From positions 2,480,001-2,544,000 of the forward strand of contig NZ_JACCFK010000001.1 in the NCBI RefSeq assembly GCF_013410405.1: DNA of 64,000 nt, in the 5' to 3' direction. The notes under the pieces were generated by a model. It ran no database searches. It was not told the origin of the DNA and saw only the letters and a list, made by a program, of their open reading frames with translations. Every line of letters begins with the position of its first letter. Positions within the stretch are counted from its first letter, which is position 1. The stretch is from Amycolatopsis endophytica. GTDB taxonomy: Bacteria > Actinomycetota > Actinomycetes > Mycobacteriales > Pseudonocardiaceae. This document shows positions 16,089-28,030 of the stretch, in pieces. The position numbers and the translations under genes were made by a program.

Positions 16089-16817
16089 ATGTTGGAGTCA
16101 GCCACGCGCGGTCAGCGCGAACCGAAGTACTGGGCGTTGAAGCAGCACCTGCTCGACCTGCTCGAGACGATGCCGCCGGGGTCGCCGATTCCCACCGAAC
16201 GCGCGCTGGCCACCGAGTTCGCGGTCTCCCGCACCACCGTGCGGCAGGCGCTCGCGGACCTGACCGCCGAGGGCCGGCTGCACCGGGTGCAGGGCAAGGG
16301 CACGTTCGCGGCCGAGCCGAAGCTGGCGCAGCGGCTGCAGCTGTCGTCCTACACGGAGGACATGCGGGCGAAGGGGCGCGAGCCGTCGTCCCGGTTGCTG
16401 GAGGTCGAGGAGCTGACGGCGGAGCCAGAGCTGGCCAAGTTGCTCGGCGTCCGCAACGGCGCGAAGGTGCTGCGGATGCGCCGTCTCCGGCTCGCCGACG
16501 GGGAACCGATGGCGCTGGAGACCACGCACCTGCCGCTGGGCCGGTTCCGCGGCCTGCGCAAGCACGTGTCCGCCGGGGGCTCCCTGTACGCGGTGTTGCG
16601 GGAGCACTACGGAGTGGAAATGGACAGTGCCGAGGAGACGATCGAAACGGCGCTCGCGGGACCGCAGGAGGCGGATCTGCTCGGAGCCGACGTCGGCACT
16701 CCGATGTTGTTGCTGTCCCGGCATTCGTTCGCCGCCGACGGCAAACCGGTCGAATTCGTGCGGTCCATCTACCGCGGCGACCGGTACAAGTTCGTGACGA
16801 CGCTCTCGCGTCCGTAG
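16089..16817 (+). CDS. dasR: GntR/HutC-family regulator DasR
   Basis: 242 residues. The winged helix (about 15-80) includes [20 protein letters not shown] and [20 protein letters not shown]; the UTRA effector domain (about 95-235) includes [19 protein letters not shown] and ends in [19 protein letters not shown]. These are hallmark DasR/NagR segments. In Streptomyces DasR represses GlcNAc uptake and chitin genes and is released by glucosamine-6-phosphate. The ATG at 16089 has AGGAGG upstream. The perfect dre palindrome 80 bases upstream and the divergent amino-sugar genes support the assignment and self-control. Confidence 0.92.
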   Translation: MLESATRGQREPKYWALKQHLLDLLETMPPGSPIPTERALATEFAVSRTTVRQALADLTAEGRLHRVQGKGTFAAEPKLAQRLQLSSYTEDMRAKGREPSSRLLEVEELTAEPELAKLLGVRNGAKVLRMRRLRLADGEPMALETTHLPLGRFRGLRKHVSAGGSLYAVLREHYGVEMDSAEETIETALAGPQEADLLGADVGTPMLLLSRHSFAADGKPVEFVRSIYRGDRYKFVTTLSRP

Positions 16818-16826
16818 CTCCCCAAG

Positions 16827-16846
16827 ATCCCTTGATGTCAAGGGAT
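16827..16846 (+). terminator. Hairpin after dasR
   Basis: Perfect 9-base arms ATCCCTTGA (16827-16835) and TCAAGGGAT (16838-16846) with a 2-base centre follow the dasR stop by 9 bases. There is no T-run, and the tight loop also allows it to be a protein-binding palindrome. Confidence 0.5.
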
Positions 16847-16984
16847 TGTGAACCCTGATTTGTCCAATGTGGACGATGTAGAGTGGCCTGCGTCACCTTC
16901 CGGCAACGCTGGGAGCATCTCAATCGACAAACACGTTGGACACGATGGGGTCACATCGAGAGGGAGAGCGAACACACCGCGATC

Positions 16985-17929
16985 ATGAGCGAGGCGAAGG
17001 AAGAGAGCAGCGAGAAGAAGGCTGGGTTGTCTCCGGCGCAGGTGCTGGCGTCGGCGCTGGCGGCCGTGACGGCTGCCTTCCTGGGCTCCACGCTGGGTGT
17101 GGCGGGAACGGTCATCGGTGCCGGGGTCGCGAGCATCGTGACGACGGTGGGCGGTGAGTTGTACCTGCGGTCGTTGCGGCGCACGCGCGCGGCGGCGCGC
17201 AAGACGGCCGAGTTGCTGGCCGTGTCGGAGAACCGGCAGCAGACGCGGATCATCCCGCCGACAGCCGCGCCGCGCTCGACGCACCCGCTCATCAGGTATC
17301 AGCAGAACGGGGCGCCGCAGCGCAGACCGGCGACGCAGCTGACGGACGTGCAACGGCCGGACGTGCAACGGACGCGGATCGTGCACCCGGTTTCGGCGCC
17401 GCTGTCCGGCACCACGCGCCGCATTCCGATGGCCGGGCAGGGCGGCTCCGGGAGTGGTGAGAAGACGGTCTTCATCCCGAAACCGCAGGATGCCGGGCCG
17501 GAGACGCTGGCGGTGGGCGGTGATCTGGAGGAACCGCCGTCCGACGGGAAGAAGCCCTGGTGGAAGAACCGGTGGACCCTGATCGGGGCCACGAGTGTCG
17601 TCGCGTTCGTGGTGGGGATGCTGGCGATCACCGGCTTCGAGGCGGCGACCGGGAGCACCGTGTCCGGCGGGGACGGCACCACACTGGGCCGGGTGGTCGG
17701 CGGATCGGGCAAAAGCGTGGAGACGACGTCGACCCAGGTGACGACCGTGACGGAAAGCTCATCCGCCGACGACGAACAGGCCCCCGCGACCACCAGTGCG
17801 ACGCCGACGGAGTCGTCGAGCACGGAGGAAACCGAGTCCCCCGTGACGACGACCGCCCCGAGCACGAGCGTGCCCGAAGAGCCTTCGGGCGCTTCGGAGA
17901 CGGTCACCACGGCGCCGAGCAGCCCCTGA
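16985..17929 (+). CDS. Unknown membrane protein with Ser/Thr-rich tail
   Basis: 314 residues. An acidic/basic start (MSEAKEESSEKKAGLSPAQ) leads into a glycine-rich hydrophobic stretch (about 19-55, with LGVAGTVIGAGVASIVTTVG) that may form a helical hairpin, a polar linker, one membrane helix (about 195-217, TLIGATSVVAFVVGMLAITG) after a lysine/tryptophan anchor, then about 85 residues of Ser/Thr/Glu-rich sequence. The topology suggests a cytoplasmic linker and a disordered extracellular tail. I do not recognise a named family. ATG 16985 is the first plausible start; a purine-rich GAGAGGGAGAG lies rather far upstream. A strong terminator follows. Confidence 0.7.
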   Translation: MSEAKEESSEKKAGLSPAQVLASALAAVTAAFLGSTLGVAGTVIGAGVASIVTTVGGELYLRSLRRTRAAARKTAELLAVSENRQQTRIIPPTAAPRSTHPLIRYQQNGAPQRRPATQLTDVQRPDVQRTRIVHPVSAPLSGTTRRIPMAGQGGSGSGEKTVFIPKPQDAGPETLAVGGDLEEPPSDGKKPWWKNRWTLIGATSVVAFVVGMLAITGFEAATGSTVSGGDGTTLGRVVGGSGKSVETTSTQVTTVTESSSADDEQAPATTSATPTESSSTEETESPVTTTAPSTSVPEEPSGASETVTTAPSSP

Positions 17930-17986
17930 GCCGAGTGCGTGGACCGGCGCTGTGGGTAGTGGGCGCCGGTGGGATTGGGCCGTGGG

Positions 17987-18030
17987 AACGGGTCCTTCGC
18001 GGTTTCGGTCGCGAAGGACCCGTTTTTGTT
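17987..18030 (+). terminator. Strong intrinsic terminator
   Basis: Perfect 15-base arms (17987-18001 and 18010-18024), containing GGGTCCTTCGCG, close an 8-base loop and are followed by TTTTGTTTG. This is the clearest canonical terminator in the window. It ends the unknown membrane-protein transcript and may also protect the convergent thiE. Confidence 0.9.
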
Positions 18031-18157
18031 TGTGAGTCCCGACTTCGCCCCTGGCCCCGACTTCGGCCAGCGAGCCCCCTCACAGGGCGTGGGCGGGCGC
18101 GCTTCGCGAGCGAGCGGGACCGGGCGCGGTGGGAGGTGGAGTGCTTGGCGATCTTGT

Positions 18158-18201
18158 CGATGAACGGTCCGTTCATCGCTCGGTGAGCGTCCCATTCAAC
18201 C
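18158..18201. repeat. Second, small copy of the 23-bp-period palindrome family
   Basis: CGATGAACGG (18158-18167), T, CCGTTCATCG (18169-18178) is the same palindrome as the first unit of the array near 10.37 kb. A diverged second copy (core TCCCATTC at 18190, then AACCGG) follows 22 bases later. Like the main array it lies between convergent genes. Confidence 0.7.
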
Positions 18202-18214
18202 GGCAACGGAACCG

Positions 18215-18250
18215 GGCCGGGCGCCGACTCAGACGAGTCGGCGCCCGGCC
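18215..18250 (-). terminator. Hairpin directly after thiE
   Basis: Perfect 16-base arms (18215-18230 and 18235-18250) with a 4-base loop sit immediately after the thiE stop codon. The arms include GGGCGCCGACTC. There is no T-run on the minus strand. Confidence 0.75.
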
Positions 18251-18251
18251 G

Positions 18252-18908
18252 TCACCCCAGTTGGGTCCGCAACCCCCGCGCAGCTGCCTCCGGATCGGCT
18301 GCTTCCGTGATCGCCCGCACCACGACCACCCGTGAAGCCCCGGCCGCCAGCACCTCCGGCAACCGCTCGCCGTCGATGCCTCCGATGGCGAACCACGGCC
18401 GCGCGACGCCGGACTCCGCGGTCGCGCGCACCAGTTCCAACCCCGGCGCCGGGCGGCCCGGTTTCGTGGGCGTCGGCCAGCAGGGGCCGGTGCAGAAGTA
18501 GTCCACGCCCGCCTCGACCGACGCCGCGCGGGCCTGGTCCACGTCGTGCGTCGAGCGGCCGATCACCGGCTCCTCGCCGACGATGCGGCGTGCGACCGGC
18601 ACCGGCAGATCGTCCTGGCCCAGATGCAGCACATCCGCCTCGACCGCGAGCGCGATGTCCGCCCGGTCGTTCACCGCCAGCAGGGCCCCGTGCCGGGCGC
18701 ACGCCTCGGCCAGGATTTCCAGCGCCGCGAGTTCCTGACGGGCCTCCAGCGGGGCCCCCTCGCGCTTGTCCCGCAGCTGAACGATGTCCACCCCGCCCGC
18801 GAGCGCGGCATCGGCGAACTCGGCCAGGTCCGGCCGGTCCCCGGTACACAGGTAGAGCCGTGCCACGTCGAGGCGCTTCCTGATCTCGTCACCACTGAGC
18901 CCTGGCAT
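18252..18908 (-). CDS. thiE: Thiamine-phosphate synthase ThiE
   Basis: 218 residues of the TIM-barrel thiamine-phosphate synthase, which joins HMP pyrophosphate to thiazole phosphate. Visible pieces: [19 protein letters not shown] (pyrophosphate-binding arginine and lysine), [32 protein letters not shown], and [16 protein letters not shown] with the phosphate loop GGI near the end. ATG 18908 is preferred to an in-frame GTG at 18929. The gene is divergent from thiO and lies outside the riboswitch that controls thiO, so it may have a separate, uncontrolled promoter. Confidence 0.95.
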   Translation of the reverse strand: MPGLSGDEIRKRLDVARLYLCTGDRPDLAEFADAALAGGVDIVQLRDKREGAPLEARQELAALEILAEACARHGALLAVNDRADIALAVEADVLHLGQDDLPVPVARRIVGEEPVIGRSTHDVDQARAASVEAGVDYFCTGPCWPTPTKPGRPAPGLELVRATAESGVARPWFAIGGIDGERLPEVLAAGASRVVVVRAITEAADPEAAARGLRTQLG

Positions 18909-18947
18909 GGCCCCGACCCTATCTCGCACGTTAGGGTGGAGGTGTCC

Positions 18948-19037
18948 GCACGGGAGCCCGAGCCACGGGCTGAGAGGGAGCTGCCAGCGCTCCGACCGTG
19001 GAACCTGATCCGGATCATGCCGGCGCAGGGAGCGTGA
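18948..19037 (+). ncRNA. TPP riboswitch (THI element) upstream of thiO
   Basis: The conserved pieces are in order: GGGCTGAGAGGGA (from 18967), ACCGTGGAACCTGATC (from 18995), CGGATCATGCCGGCGCAGGGAG (19011-19032, listed by position). The closing stem CACG (18949-18952) pairs with CGTG (19033-19036). The 3' end contains the GGGAG that serves as the thiO ribosome site, so ligand binding probably blocks translation. Confidence 0.95.
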
Positions 19038-19042
19038 TCTTC

Positions 19043-20148
19043 ATGAGCAACCATCATGTGGCGGTCGTCGGCGGCGGGGTCATCGGCCTGTCCGTGGCCT
19101 GGCGCGCCGCGGCAGCCGGGCACCGGGTGACGGTCGTCGACCCCGCGCCCGGCCGCGGCGCGTCCTGGGTGGCCGGCGGCATGCTGGCCCCACTCGCCGA
19201 AGCCTGGCCCGGCGAAGAAGCAGCCCTCGCCCTCGGGGAGGAGTCCCTCAACCGCTGGCCGGAGTTCGCGCAAGCGCTTGCGGCGGACGGTGGCAACCCC
19301 GGTCTGTCGCAGGCGGGCACTGTCGTCGTGGCCCTGGACCGCGCCGACGCGGACCAGCTCGACATCCAGGCCGCGTACCTGCGCTCGGTCGGCCGCGAGG
19401 TCGAGCAGGTCACCGGCAGGTCCCTCCGCTCCCTCGAACCCGGTCTGGGCGCGGTCCGCGGCGGTCTGCTCGTGCCCGGCGACCTGGCCGTCGACAACCG
19501 CAAGCTCCTGCGCTCCCTCGAAACCGCCGCACTACGTCACGGTGCGGAGTTCACCGGCGACCGGGCGGTCGCCGTCCAACCCGGCTGCGTGCGCACGGCG
19601 CACTGCGAAGTCCGGTGCGACGCCGTCGTGGTCGCCGCGGGCGCCCGCAGCGCGGAACTGCACCCCGTGCTCGCGCGCGGTGTCCGTCCGCTCAAGGGCG
19701 AGATCCTCCGTCTGCGGGCGAGGCGCACGAGCCTGCCACCTCCCACGCGCACGGTTCGCGCTGTCGTCGAGGGGCGACCGGTGTACCTCGTGCCGCGCGA
19801 GGACGGCGAACTCGTCCTCGGCGCGACCCAGTACGAGGCGGGCTTCGACGAGACCGTCAGTGCCAAGGGCGTGCGGGAACTCATCGAGGCCGCCGAACGG
19901 ATCTTCCCGAGCGTCGGCGAGTACGAGCTCACGGAAACGGCGGCGGGACTGCGTTCGGCGAGCGCGGACACGCTCCCGTTCATCGGTGACCTGGGTGACG
20001 GCGTCCTCGCCGCGACCGGGCACCACCGCAACGGTCTGCTCATGGCGCCGGTCACCGCCGACGCCGTGCTGGCCTGGCTGGCCGGGGAAAAACCGCCCGA
20101 GGAGGCGCTCGCGGCGGACCCGGCCCGCCTGGAAACCGGAGGAGTCTG

Positions 20149-20149
<1 letters not shown>
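19043..20149 (+). CDS. thiO: Glycine oxidase ThiO
   Basis: 368 residues of the DAO/GOX flavoprotein fold that oxidises glycine to the iminoglycine used for the thiazole ring. The FAD-binding start is VAVVGGGVIGLSVAWRAA, the GASWVAGGMLAPLAEAW segment is characteristic, and the C-terminal ADTLPFIGDLGDGVLAATGHHRNG binds FAD. ATG 19043 is chosen because GGGAG at 19028-19032, part of the riboswitch, is correctly spaced. The TGA overlaps the ATG of thiS by one base. The order thiO-thiS-thiG equals that of M. tuberculosis Rv0415-Rv0417. Confidence 0.95.
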
Positions 20150-21115
<966 letters not shown>

Positions 21116-21200
21116 ACCGCGCGACTTCACCACGGTTTACCGGACCGAACACGTATCGTTTAGCGCACCGCGAGCGTCGGCGAGGTGAAGGAGCCCGAGA

Positions 21201-21632
21201 GTGGTTGAGTCATCCGAGGATGTCGCCGGGCGGCTGTTCCTGGCCGTCGGCAGGCTGTCCCGGTCGCTGCGGCAGGCGGGCACGCCCGGTCCGGGCCACG
21301 GCTCCATCTCCGCGCTGTCGACGCTGCTCGCCCTGGGGCCGATGCGCCTGGGCGATCTGGCGGCGAAGGAGGGCGTGGCGGCGGCGACGATGTCGCGGAT
21401 CGTGGCCTCGCTGGTCGACGCGGGCTGGGCCAGCCGCGAACCGGATCCGATCGACCGCCGCGCGTGGTTGGCCACCGCCACCCCCGAGGGTGAGCGCATG
21501 CTGCTCGACCTGCGGTCCACGCGGGTGCACGAGCTGCAGAAGCGCATCGACCGGCTTCCGCCCGAGCACCAGGCCGCGCTCGGGCAGTCGCTCCCGGCGC
21601 TGGAGGCCCTGCTGGCGGGCGACGAGAGCTGA
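21201..21632 (+). CDS. MarR-family transcriptional regulator
   Basis: 143 residues, one winged-helix domain. LSTLLALGPMRLGDLAAKEG and VAAATMSRIVASLVDAGWAS form the helix-turn-helix, and REPDPIDRRAWLATATPEGE is the wing with the conserved D-R-R pattern. The GTG at 21201 has AAGGAG at normal spacing. It sits between the thiOSG unit and the convergent thiD, inside the thiamine locus; no evidence links it to thiamine. The effector is unknown. The upstream 85 bases hold its promoter. Confidence 0.9.
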   Translation: MVESSEDVAGRLFLAVGRLSRSLRQAGTPGPGHGSISALSTLLALGPMRLGDLAAKEGVAAATMSRIVASLVDAGWASREPDPIDRRAWLATATPEGERMLLDLRSTRVHELQKRIDRLPPEHQAALGQSLPALEALLAGDES

Positions 21633-21662
21633 ACTCGCGCACGGGAGCGTGGGACTCGCGGG

Positions 21663-22496
21663 TCAGCGGTGCTCGGGAGCCAGGCGCCAGAAGGCGGAGA
21701 CCGGGCCGACCTTCGCGCCCATCGGGTAGGAGTTCGCGACCGCGTTGCTCACGAACCATTTCCCGAACCGCGCGGCTTCCGGCATCGCCATACCGCGTGC
21801 CAGTCCCGCGGTCAGCGCGGACGCCATCGCGTCGCCGGCGCCGTGCGTGTGCGGGGTGGAGAACCGCGGCCCGGGCAGCTCGACGAACGTGCGGCCGTCG
21901 TAGAGCAGGTCGACGCACTCCGGGTCGCTCGTCAGGTGACCGCTCTTGACCAGCACGTACTTCGGGCCCAGCTCCTTCAGCGCGACGGCCGCGTCGTGCA
22001 TGCCCGCGCGATCGGTCACCGAGAGCCCGGTCAGCAGCCGCACCTCGTCGAGGTTCGGGGTGATCACCGCGGCCCGCGGCAGCAGCAGGTCACGCAGGGC
22101 GGCCAGCCCCGCCTCGTCGAACAGCGGGTGACCGTGCATCGAAGCCGCCACCGGGTCGACCACGAACGGCACCTTCGTGTCCCGCCCGATCTCCGCCCGG
22201 TCACACGCGGCGGCGACCGCCTCGATGATCTCCGCGGAGGCGAGCATCCCGGTTTTCGCGGCCTGCACACCCATGTCCGCGGCGACGGCCTCGATCTGCC
22301 CGGCCACGATCCGCGGCGGGATGTCGGACCGGTCGTGCACACCGAGCGTGTTCTGCACGGTGACCGCGGTGACCGCGACCAGACCGTGCACACCGCAGGT
22401 CAGGAACGTGCGCAGGTCCGCTTGCAGCCCCGCCGCGCCACCGGAGTCGGATCCGGCGATGGTCAGGGCGGCAGGCGGACTCGCGTTCTGGCTCAT
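21663..22496 (-). CDS. thiD: HMP/HMP-phosphate kinase ThiD, copy 1
   Basis: 277 residues of the ribokinase fold. Typical blocks are ALTIAGSDSGGAAGLQADLR, VTAVTVQNTLGVHD, KTGMLASAEIIEAVA, PFVVDPVAASMHGHPLFDE and VITPNLDEVRLLTG. The catalytic loop reads HTHGAGDAMASAL; many ThiD proteins have GTGC here, so a cysteine is replaced by aspartate. It phosphorylates hydroxymethylpyrimidine (phosphate). It follows a very similar gene (22522-23337) by 25 bases, so the two are a tandem duplication transcribed with thiC. Confidence 0.9.
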   Translation of the reverse strand: MSQNASPPAALTIAGSDSGGAAGLQADLRTFLTCGVHGLVAVTAVTVQNTLGVHDRSDIPPRIVAGQIEAVAADMGVQAAKTGMLASAEIIEAVAAACDRAEIGRDTKVPFVVDPVAASMHGHPLFDEAGLAALRDLLLPRAAVITPNLDEVRLLTGLSVTDRAGMHDAAVALKELGPKYVLVKSGHLTSDPECVDLLYDGRTFVELPGPRFSTPHTHGAGDAMASALTAGLARGMAMPEAARFGKWFVSNAVANSYPMGAKVGPVSAFWRLAPEHR

Positions 22497-22521
22497 GACC
22501 CCAGTGTCGCAAACCGCCCGG

Positions 22522-23336
22522 CTACCCGAGCCGCCAGAACGGGGACACCGGCCCGACGCCCTTGCCCAGCGGGTACGCCTCCGCCACGCAGCGTTCGATG
22601 AACCGCTTGCCCTCGTCGACGGCGTCCGGCACGCCCAGTCCCTTGGCCAGCGACGCGGTGATCGCCGAGGCGAGCGTGTCACCGCCGCCGTGGGTGTGCT
22701 CGGTGTCCATCCGCCGTCCGGTCAGCTCGATGTGCTGGATGCCGTCGGAGAGCAGGTCGACGCACTCCGGATCGTCGTAGAGGTGCCCGCCCTTGACGAG
22801 CGCCCACATCGGACCCAGGTCCAGCAAGGCCCGCGCGGCGTCCCGCTGGCTGTCCCTGCCGGTGACCTCGACGCCGGTGAGCAGCCGGACCTCGTCGAGG
22901 TTCGGCGTCACCAGCGTCGCGCGCGGGAACAGCTCGGTGCGGATCGCTTCCAGCGCCTCCTCGCGCAGCAACGCGTCACCGGTCATCGACGCCGCCACCG
23001 GGTCGACCACGAACGGCACGTCGGCGTCCCGTCCGATGTGGACCTCATCGAGCGCACTGGCCACCGCGGTGATGATCTCCGCGGTGGCCAGCATTCCCGT
23101 CTTGGCGGCGTCGACGCCCATATCGTCCGCCACCGCCTTGATCTGGGCCGACACGACGTCCGGCGGGATCTCGGTGAACCCCTGCACGCCCAGCGAGTTC
23201 TGCACCGTCACCGCGGTGACCGCGGTCATGCCGTGCACCCCGCAGGCGAAGAACGTGCGCAGATCGGCCTGGATCCCCGCGCCACCGCCGGAATCGCTTC
23301 CGGCGATGGTCAGCGCGGTCTTCGGGGTCACGCTCA

Positions 23337-23337
<1 letters not shown>
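22522..23337 (-). CDS. thiD: HMP/HMP-phosphate kinase ThiD, copy 2
   Basis: 271 residues, clearly a paralogue of the next downstream gene, with ALTIAGSDSGGGAGIQADLR, VTAVTVQNSLGVQG, KTGMLATAEIITAV, PFVVDPVAASMTGDAL, VTPNLDEVRLLTGVEV and HTHGGGDTLASAI. As in the other copy, aspartate replaces the usual catalytic-loop cysteine. Its ATG overlaps the thiC TAA by one base (TAATG), so it is translationally coupled to thiC and controlled by the same TPP riboswitch. The two copies could have split HMP and HMP-phosphate kinase roles, but this is not shown by sequence. Confidence 0.9.
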
Positions 23338-25094
<1,757 letters not shown>

Positions 25095-25209
25095 GTTCGG
25101 TTGTCCTGCCGACCATGCCACGCCGCGCGGCAGACCTCAAGGGCGCGACCGTGAAACCGCTCACCCGGGCCGGCGTTTCACACCGGTGTGAGGGCTTAGG
25201 TTGACGATC

Positions 25210-26382
25210 ATGCGAACCTCCGCCGCGCTGATCGCGCTGGGTGCCTGCCTGTTCGTGGTCGTCACGGCCGAGACGCTCGTGATCGGGTTGCTGCCCGCGT
25301 TGTCGGCGGACCTCGCGGTGCCGGTGCCGTCGGCCGGGTTGCTGGTGGCGGGGTACGCGCTGACGGTGACCGTCGGCGGGCCGCTCGTCACGGCGGCGAC
25401 CCTGCGGGTGCCGCGCAAGGCCGCGCTGCTCGGGCTGGTCGTGGTGTTCGCGGCGGGCAACGTGCTGGCCGCGACGGCTCACGGTTTCGGGGTGCTGCTC
25501 GCCGCACGGGTGATCACGGCGCTCACGCACAGCACGTTCTTCGCGATCGCGCTCGTGCTGGCCGCGTCGATGGTCCACCCGTCGAGGCGCGGATGGGCCA
25601 TCGCGTTCGTCTCGACCGGCCTGAACCTGGCGACCGTCCTCGGCGCACCACTGGGCACTCTCGTCGGGCAGGCGTATGGATGGCGGATGTCGTTCTGGCT
25701 GCTGGCGGCGGTGGCGTTGCTCGCGATGGCCGCGGTGGCGCTGCTGGTGCCCGACGCCCGGACCGCGGCCCCGCGGCTGGGGCCGGAGCTGCGGGCGCTG
25801 GTGACCCGGCCGGTGCTGGTGCTGCTGGGGGTGACGCTGGTGACCGAGACCGGGTTCTTCGTGGCGTACACGTACCTGTCACCGATCCTCGGGCGGATCT
25901 TCCCGCCGGGCGGGGTGGTCGTGCTGCTGATGGTGTTCGGGGCCGGGGCGCTGTGCGGGAACCTGGTCGGCGGGCGGCTGGCGGACCGGTGGCCGTGGGC
26001 GTCGCTGCGGGCGCTGATCCTGGTGCTGGCGGTGGCCATGACGGTGTTCGCCGCCGTCGCCTCGCTGCGGGTGGGAGCGGTCGTCGGCGTGTTCGGGCTG
26101 GGGGCGGTGGCCTACGCGCTGGTGCCCGGACTGCAGACGCGGGTGGTGGTCGCGGCGGCCGGGGCGCCGACGCTGGCGGTCGCGGTCTACACGTCGATCT
26201 TCAACCTGGGCATCAGCGCGGGCGCGTGGCTCGGCGGACGGGCGCTGTCGGCCGGTGCCGGGCTGGGCGCGTTGCCGGTGCTGGGGGCGGCCGGAGTGCT
26301 CGGGGGACTGGCGGTGTCGGCACTCCACCGCCGCGACGGACGTGCCGGGGACCATGTGGCTGCCGCGGAAGACCGCGGTTGA
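25210..26382 (+). CDS. MFS transporter, DHA1 drug/sugar efflux type
   Basis: 390 residues with 12 predicted membrane helices. Helix 1 is LIALGACLFVVVTAETLVIG, and the family loop after helix 2 and the helix-4/5 pattern (VLLAARVITALTHSTFFAIA, then LNLATVLGAPLGTLVGQAYG) match the AraJ/chloramphenicol-efflux branch of DHA1. It most likely exports a small hydrophobic drug or a sugar. Start ATG 25210 is preferred over TTG 25201; no clear ribosome site. It is divergent from the thiC riboswitch, with its own short upstream region, and no regulator is adjacent. Confidence 0.85.
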   Translation: MRTSAALIALGACLFVVVTAETLVIGLLPALSADLAVPVPSAGLLVAGYALTVTVGGPLVTAATLRVPRKAALLGLVVVFAAGNVLAATAHGFGVLLAARVITALTHSTFFAIALVLAASMVHPSRRGWAIAFVSTGLNLATVLGAPLGTLVGQAYGWRMSFWLLAAVALLAMAAVALLVPDARTAAPRLGPELRALVTRPVLVLLGVTLVTETGFFVAYTYLSPILGRIFPPGGVVVLLMVFGAGALCGNLVGGRLADRWPWASLRALILVLAVAMTVFAAVASLRVGAVVGVFGLGAVAYALVPGLQTRVVVAAAGAPTLAVAVYTSIFNLGISAGAWLGGRALSAGAGLGALPVLGAAGVLGGLAVSALHRRDGRAGDHVAAAEDRG

Positions 26383-26475
26383 CCACGGAAAACGCCCTCC
26401 TGAGCTGCTGTTCCCATGACGGATGCCGCTCTTCTGGGGAAGCCGAGCGAGGAGGTGGGGCAGGTGAGCAGTGCC

Positions 26476-27038
26476 ATGGTCGGTTACGGCTGGGAATGGG
26501 AAGCCCTGCTGCGTACCTGGCAGCAGCTCGACGTGCCGGAAGGGTGGCGTGCGGAGATCACCGAGGGGGGAGTGACGATGACGCCGCCGCCCGGCAACGG
26601 GCACAACAAGATCGCTAACCGGATCGACCGTGCTCTGCACCGCACGGTTCCGGATGACTGGGCCGTCCTGCAGGAACTCGGTATCGCCATCCGCGGGCTG
26701 AGCAGGCTCTAGAGCCGGACCTCGTCGTAGTGCGGGAGCAGGAGCTGTCGAACCGACCGGACAACGAGCCCGTTCCGGCCGAGACCGCCGAGCTGGTGGT
26801 GGAGATCGTCTCGAAGGGCAACGCCCGCACCGACCGGGTCGAGAAGCTGTGGGCCTACGCCCAGGCGCCGGTCCCGCTGTACCTCCTGATCGACCGCTAC
26901 GCCGACCCGAAGCCGTCGCTCACCCTGTTCTCCGATCCGGTCGACGGGCACTACCGCCGGTCCGAGCAGGTCGCCTTCGGGGAGACCATCCACCTGCCCG
27001 AACCGTTCGACCTGAAACTCGGCACCGCTGCCTTCTAA
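26476..27038 (+). pseudogene. Uma2-family endonuclease-like gene, frameshifted
   Basis: The first half begins MVGYGWEWEALLRTWQQLD and contains EGWRAEITEGGVTMTPPP, as in Uma2/DUF820 PD-(D/E)XK-like proteins. It stops at TAG 26710-26712. The second half continues in another frame (EPDLVVVREQELSNR, then AELVVEIVSKGNARTDRVEK). One missing base between 26710 and 26713 (CTCTA-GAG, where CTC TAN GAG is expected) explains both, so this is a one-base deletion. It may be a real pseudogene or a sequence error. The intact protein would be about 190 residues. The last codon overlaps the convergent protease stop. Confidence 0.8.
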
Positions 27039-27961
27039 CCCGCCAGCTCGCTCGGCGTCGCGAACACGTCGACCATCGCGCCGTTGCGCAGCACCGTGAT
27101 CGCCAGCCTCGTGCCGATCACCTCGCCGAACAGTTGTCTCTGGATGTCCTGCGCGTCGGCGATGCGTTCGCGGCCCACGGTCAGCACCAGGTCTCCCGGC
27201 CGCAGGCCCGCGTGGTCGGCCGGTCCGCCGCGCACCACCTCGACGATCCGCAGCCCGGCGCGCTGCCCGGTGTGCTCGGCGACGTCGTCCGGCAACGGCG
27301 CGGGCACTCCGACCACCCCGAGGTAGGCCCGCCGCACCCGCCCCTCCACCAGGAGCGTGTCGATGATCCGGCGGGTCGTCTCGTTCACCGGCACCGCCAG
27401 TCCCAGCCCGAAACCCGCGACCGCCGTGTTCACCCCCACGACCCGGCCCGTCGAATCCGCGAGTGCGCCGCCCGAGTTGCCCGGGTTCAGGGCCGCGTCG
27501 GTCTGGATCACGTTCTCGATCACCCGCCCGGCGCTGCGGGTGCGCACCGGCAGGGACCGGCCCAGAGCACTGACCACCCCGGCGGTCACCGAGCCCGCGA
27601 GCCCGAGCGGGCTGCCGATCGCCACCACGAGTTGCCCGACGACGAGTTTGTCCGCGTCACCCAGCCGGGCCGCGGCGGGTGCGTCCGAAGCGCGCAGCAC
27701 AGCCAGATCGGACAGCGGATCCGCGCCGACCACCGTGAACCGCGCTTCGGTGCCGTCCGCATACGTCGCCACCCCGTGCGAGCCGCCGCCGACGACGTGC
27801 GCGTTCGTCACCAGGTGGCCGTCCTCCGCGAACACCACCGCCGAACCGCTGCCCCGGGGCATCCGCACGCTCGCCACGTGCGGGGTCACCTCGGCGGCCA
27901 CCGAACTCACCGAACGCGAGTACGCGTCGAGGGCCTCCGTGTCGTCCACCACGACCACCAC
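27035..27961 (-). CDS. S1C (HtrA/DegP-like) serine protease with PDZ domain
   Basis: 308 residues. The trypsin-like domain shows the triad: His55 in VTNAHVVGGG, Asp85 in PLSDLAVLR, and Ser163 in LNPGNSGGALAD. A PDZ domain follows (about 205-300, AYLGVVGVPA ... GLRPGDLVLTVGRERIAD). HtrA proteins degrade or refold damaged proteins, usually outside the cytoplasm, but this start region (VVVVVDDTEALDAYSRS-type, from GTG 27961) has no membrane helix or signal peptide, so it may be cytoplasmic or the start may be further upstream out of frame. It shares a CTAA stop overlap with the Uma2 remnant. Confidence 0.88.
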   Translation of the reverse strand: MVVVVDDTEALDAYSRSVSSVAAEVTPHVASVRMPRGSGSAVVFAEDGHLVTNAHVVGGGSHGVATYADGTEARFTVVGADPLSDLAVLRASDAPAAARLGDADKLVVGQLVVAIGSPLGLAGSVTAGVVSALGRSLPVRTRSAGRVIENVIQTDAALNPGNSGGALADSTGRVVGVNTAVAGFGLGLAVPVNETTRRIIDTLLVEGRVRRAYLGVVGVPAPLPDDVAEHTGQRAGLRIVEVVRGGPADHAGLRPGDLVLTVGRERIADAQDIQRQLFGEVIGTRLAITVLRNGAMVDVFATPSELAG

Positions 27962-28030
27962 CCGTCACATCCGTGACCAGTGTGCGCTCGCGGGCACGCG
28001 GAAGCCGCTCCGTTCACCGAGGGCGAAAGC

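Noticed and set aside
26416..27038. Programmed ribosomal frameshift in the Uma2-like gene
   Set aside because: No slippery run or downstream stem is visible at 26705-26715; a simple one-base deletion explains the break.
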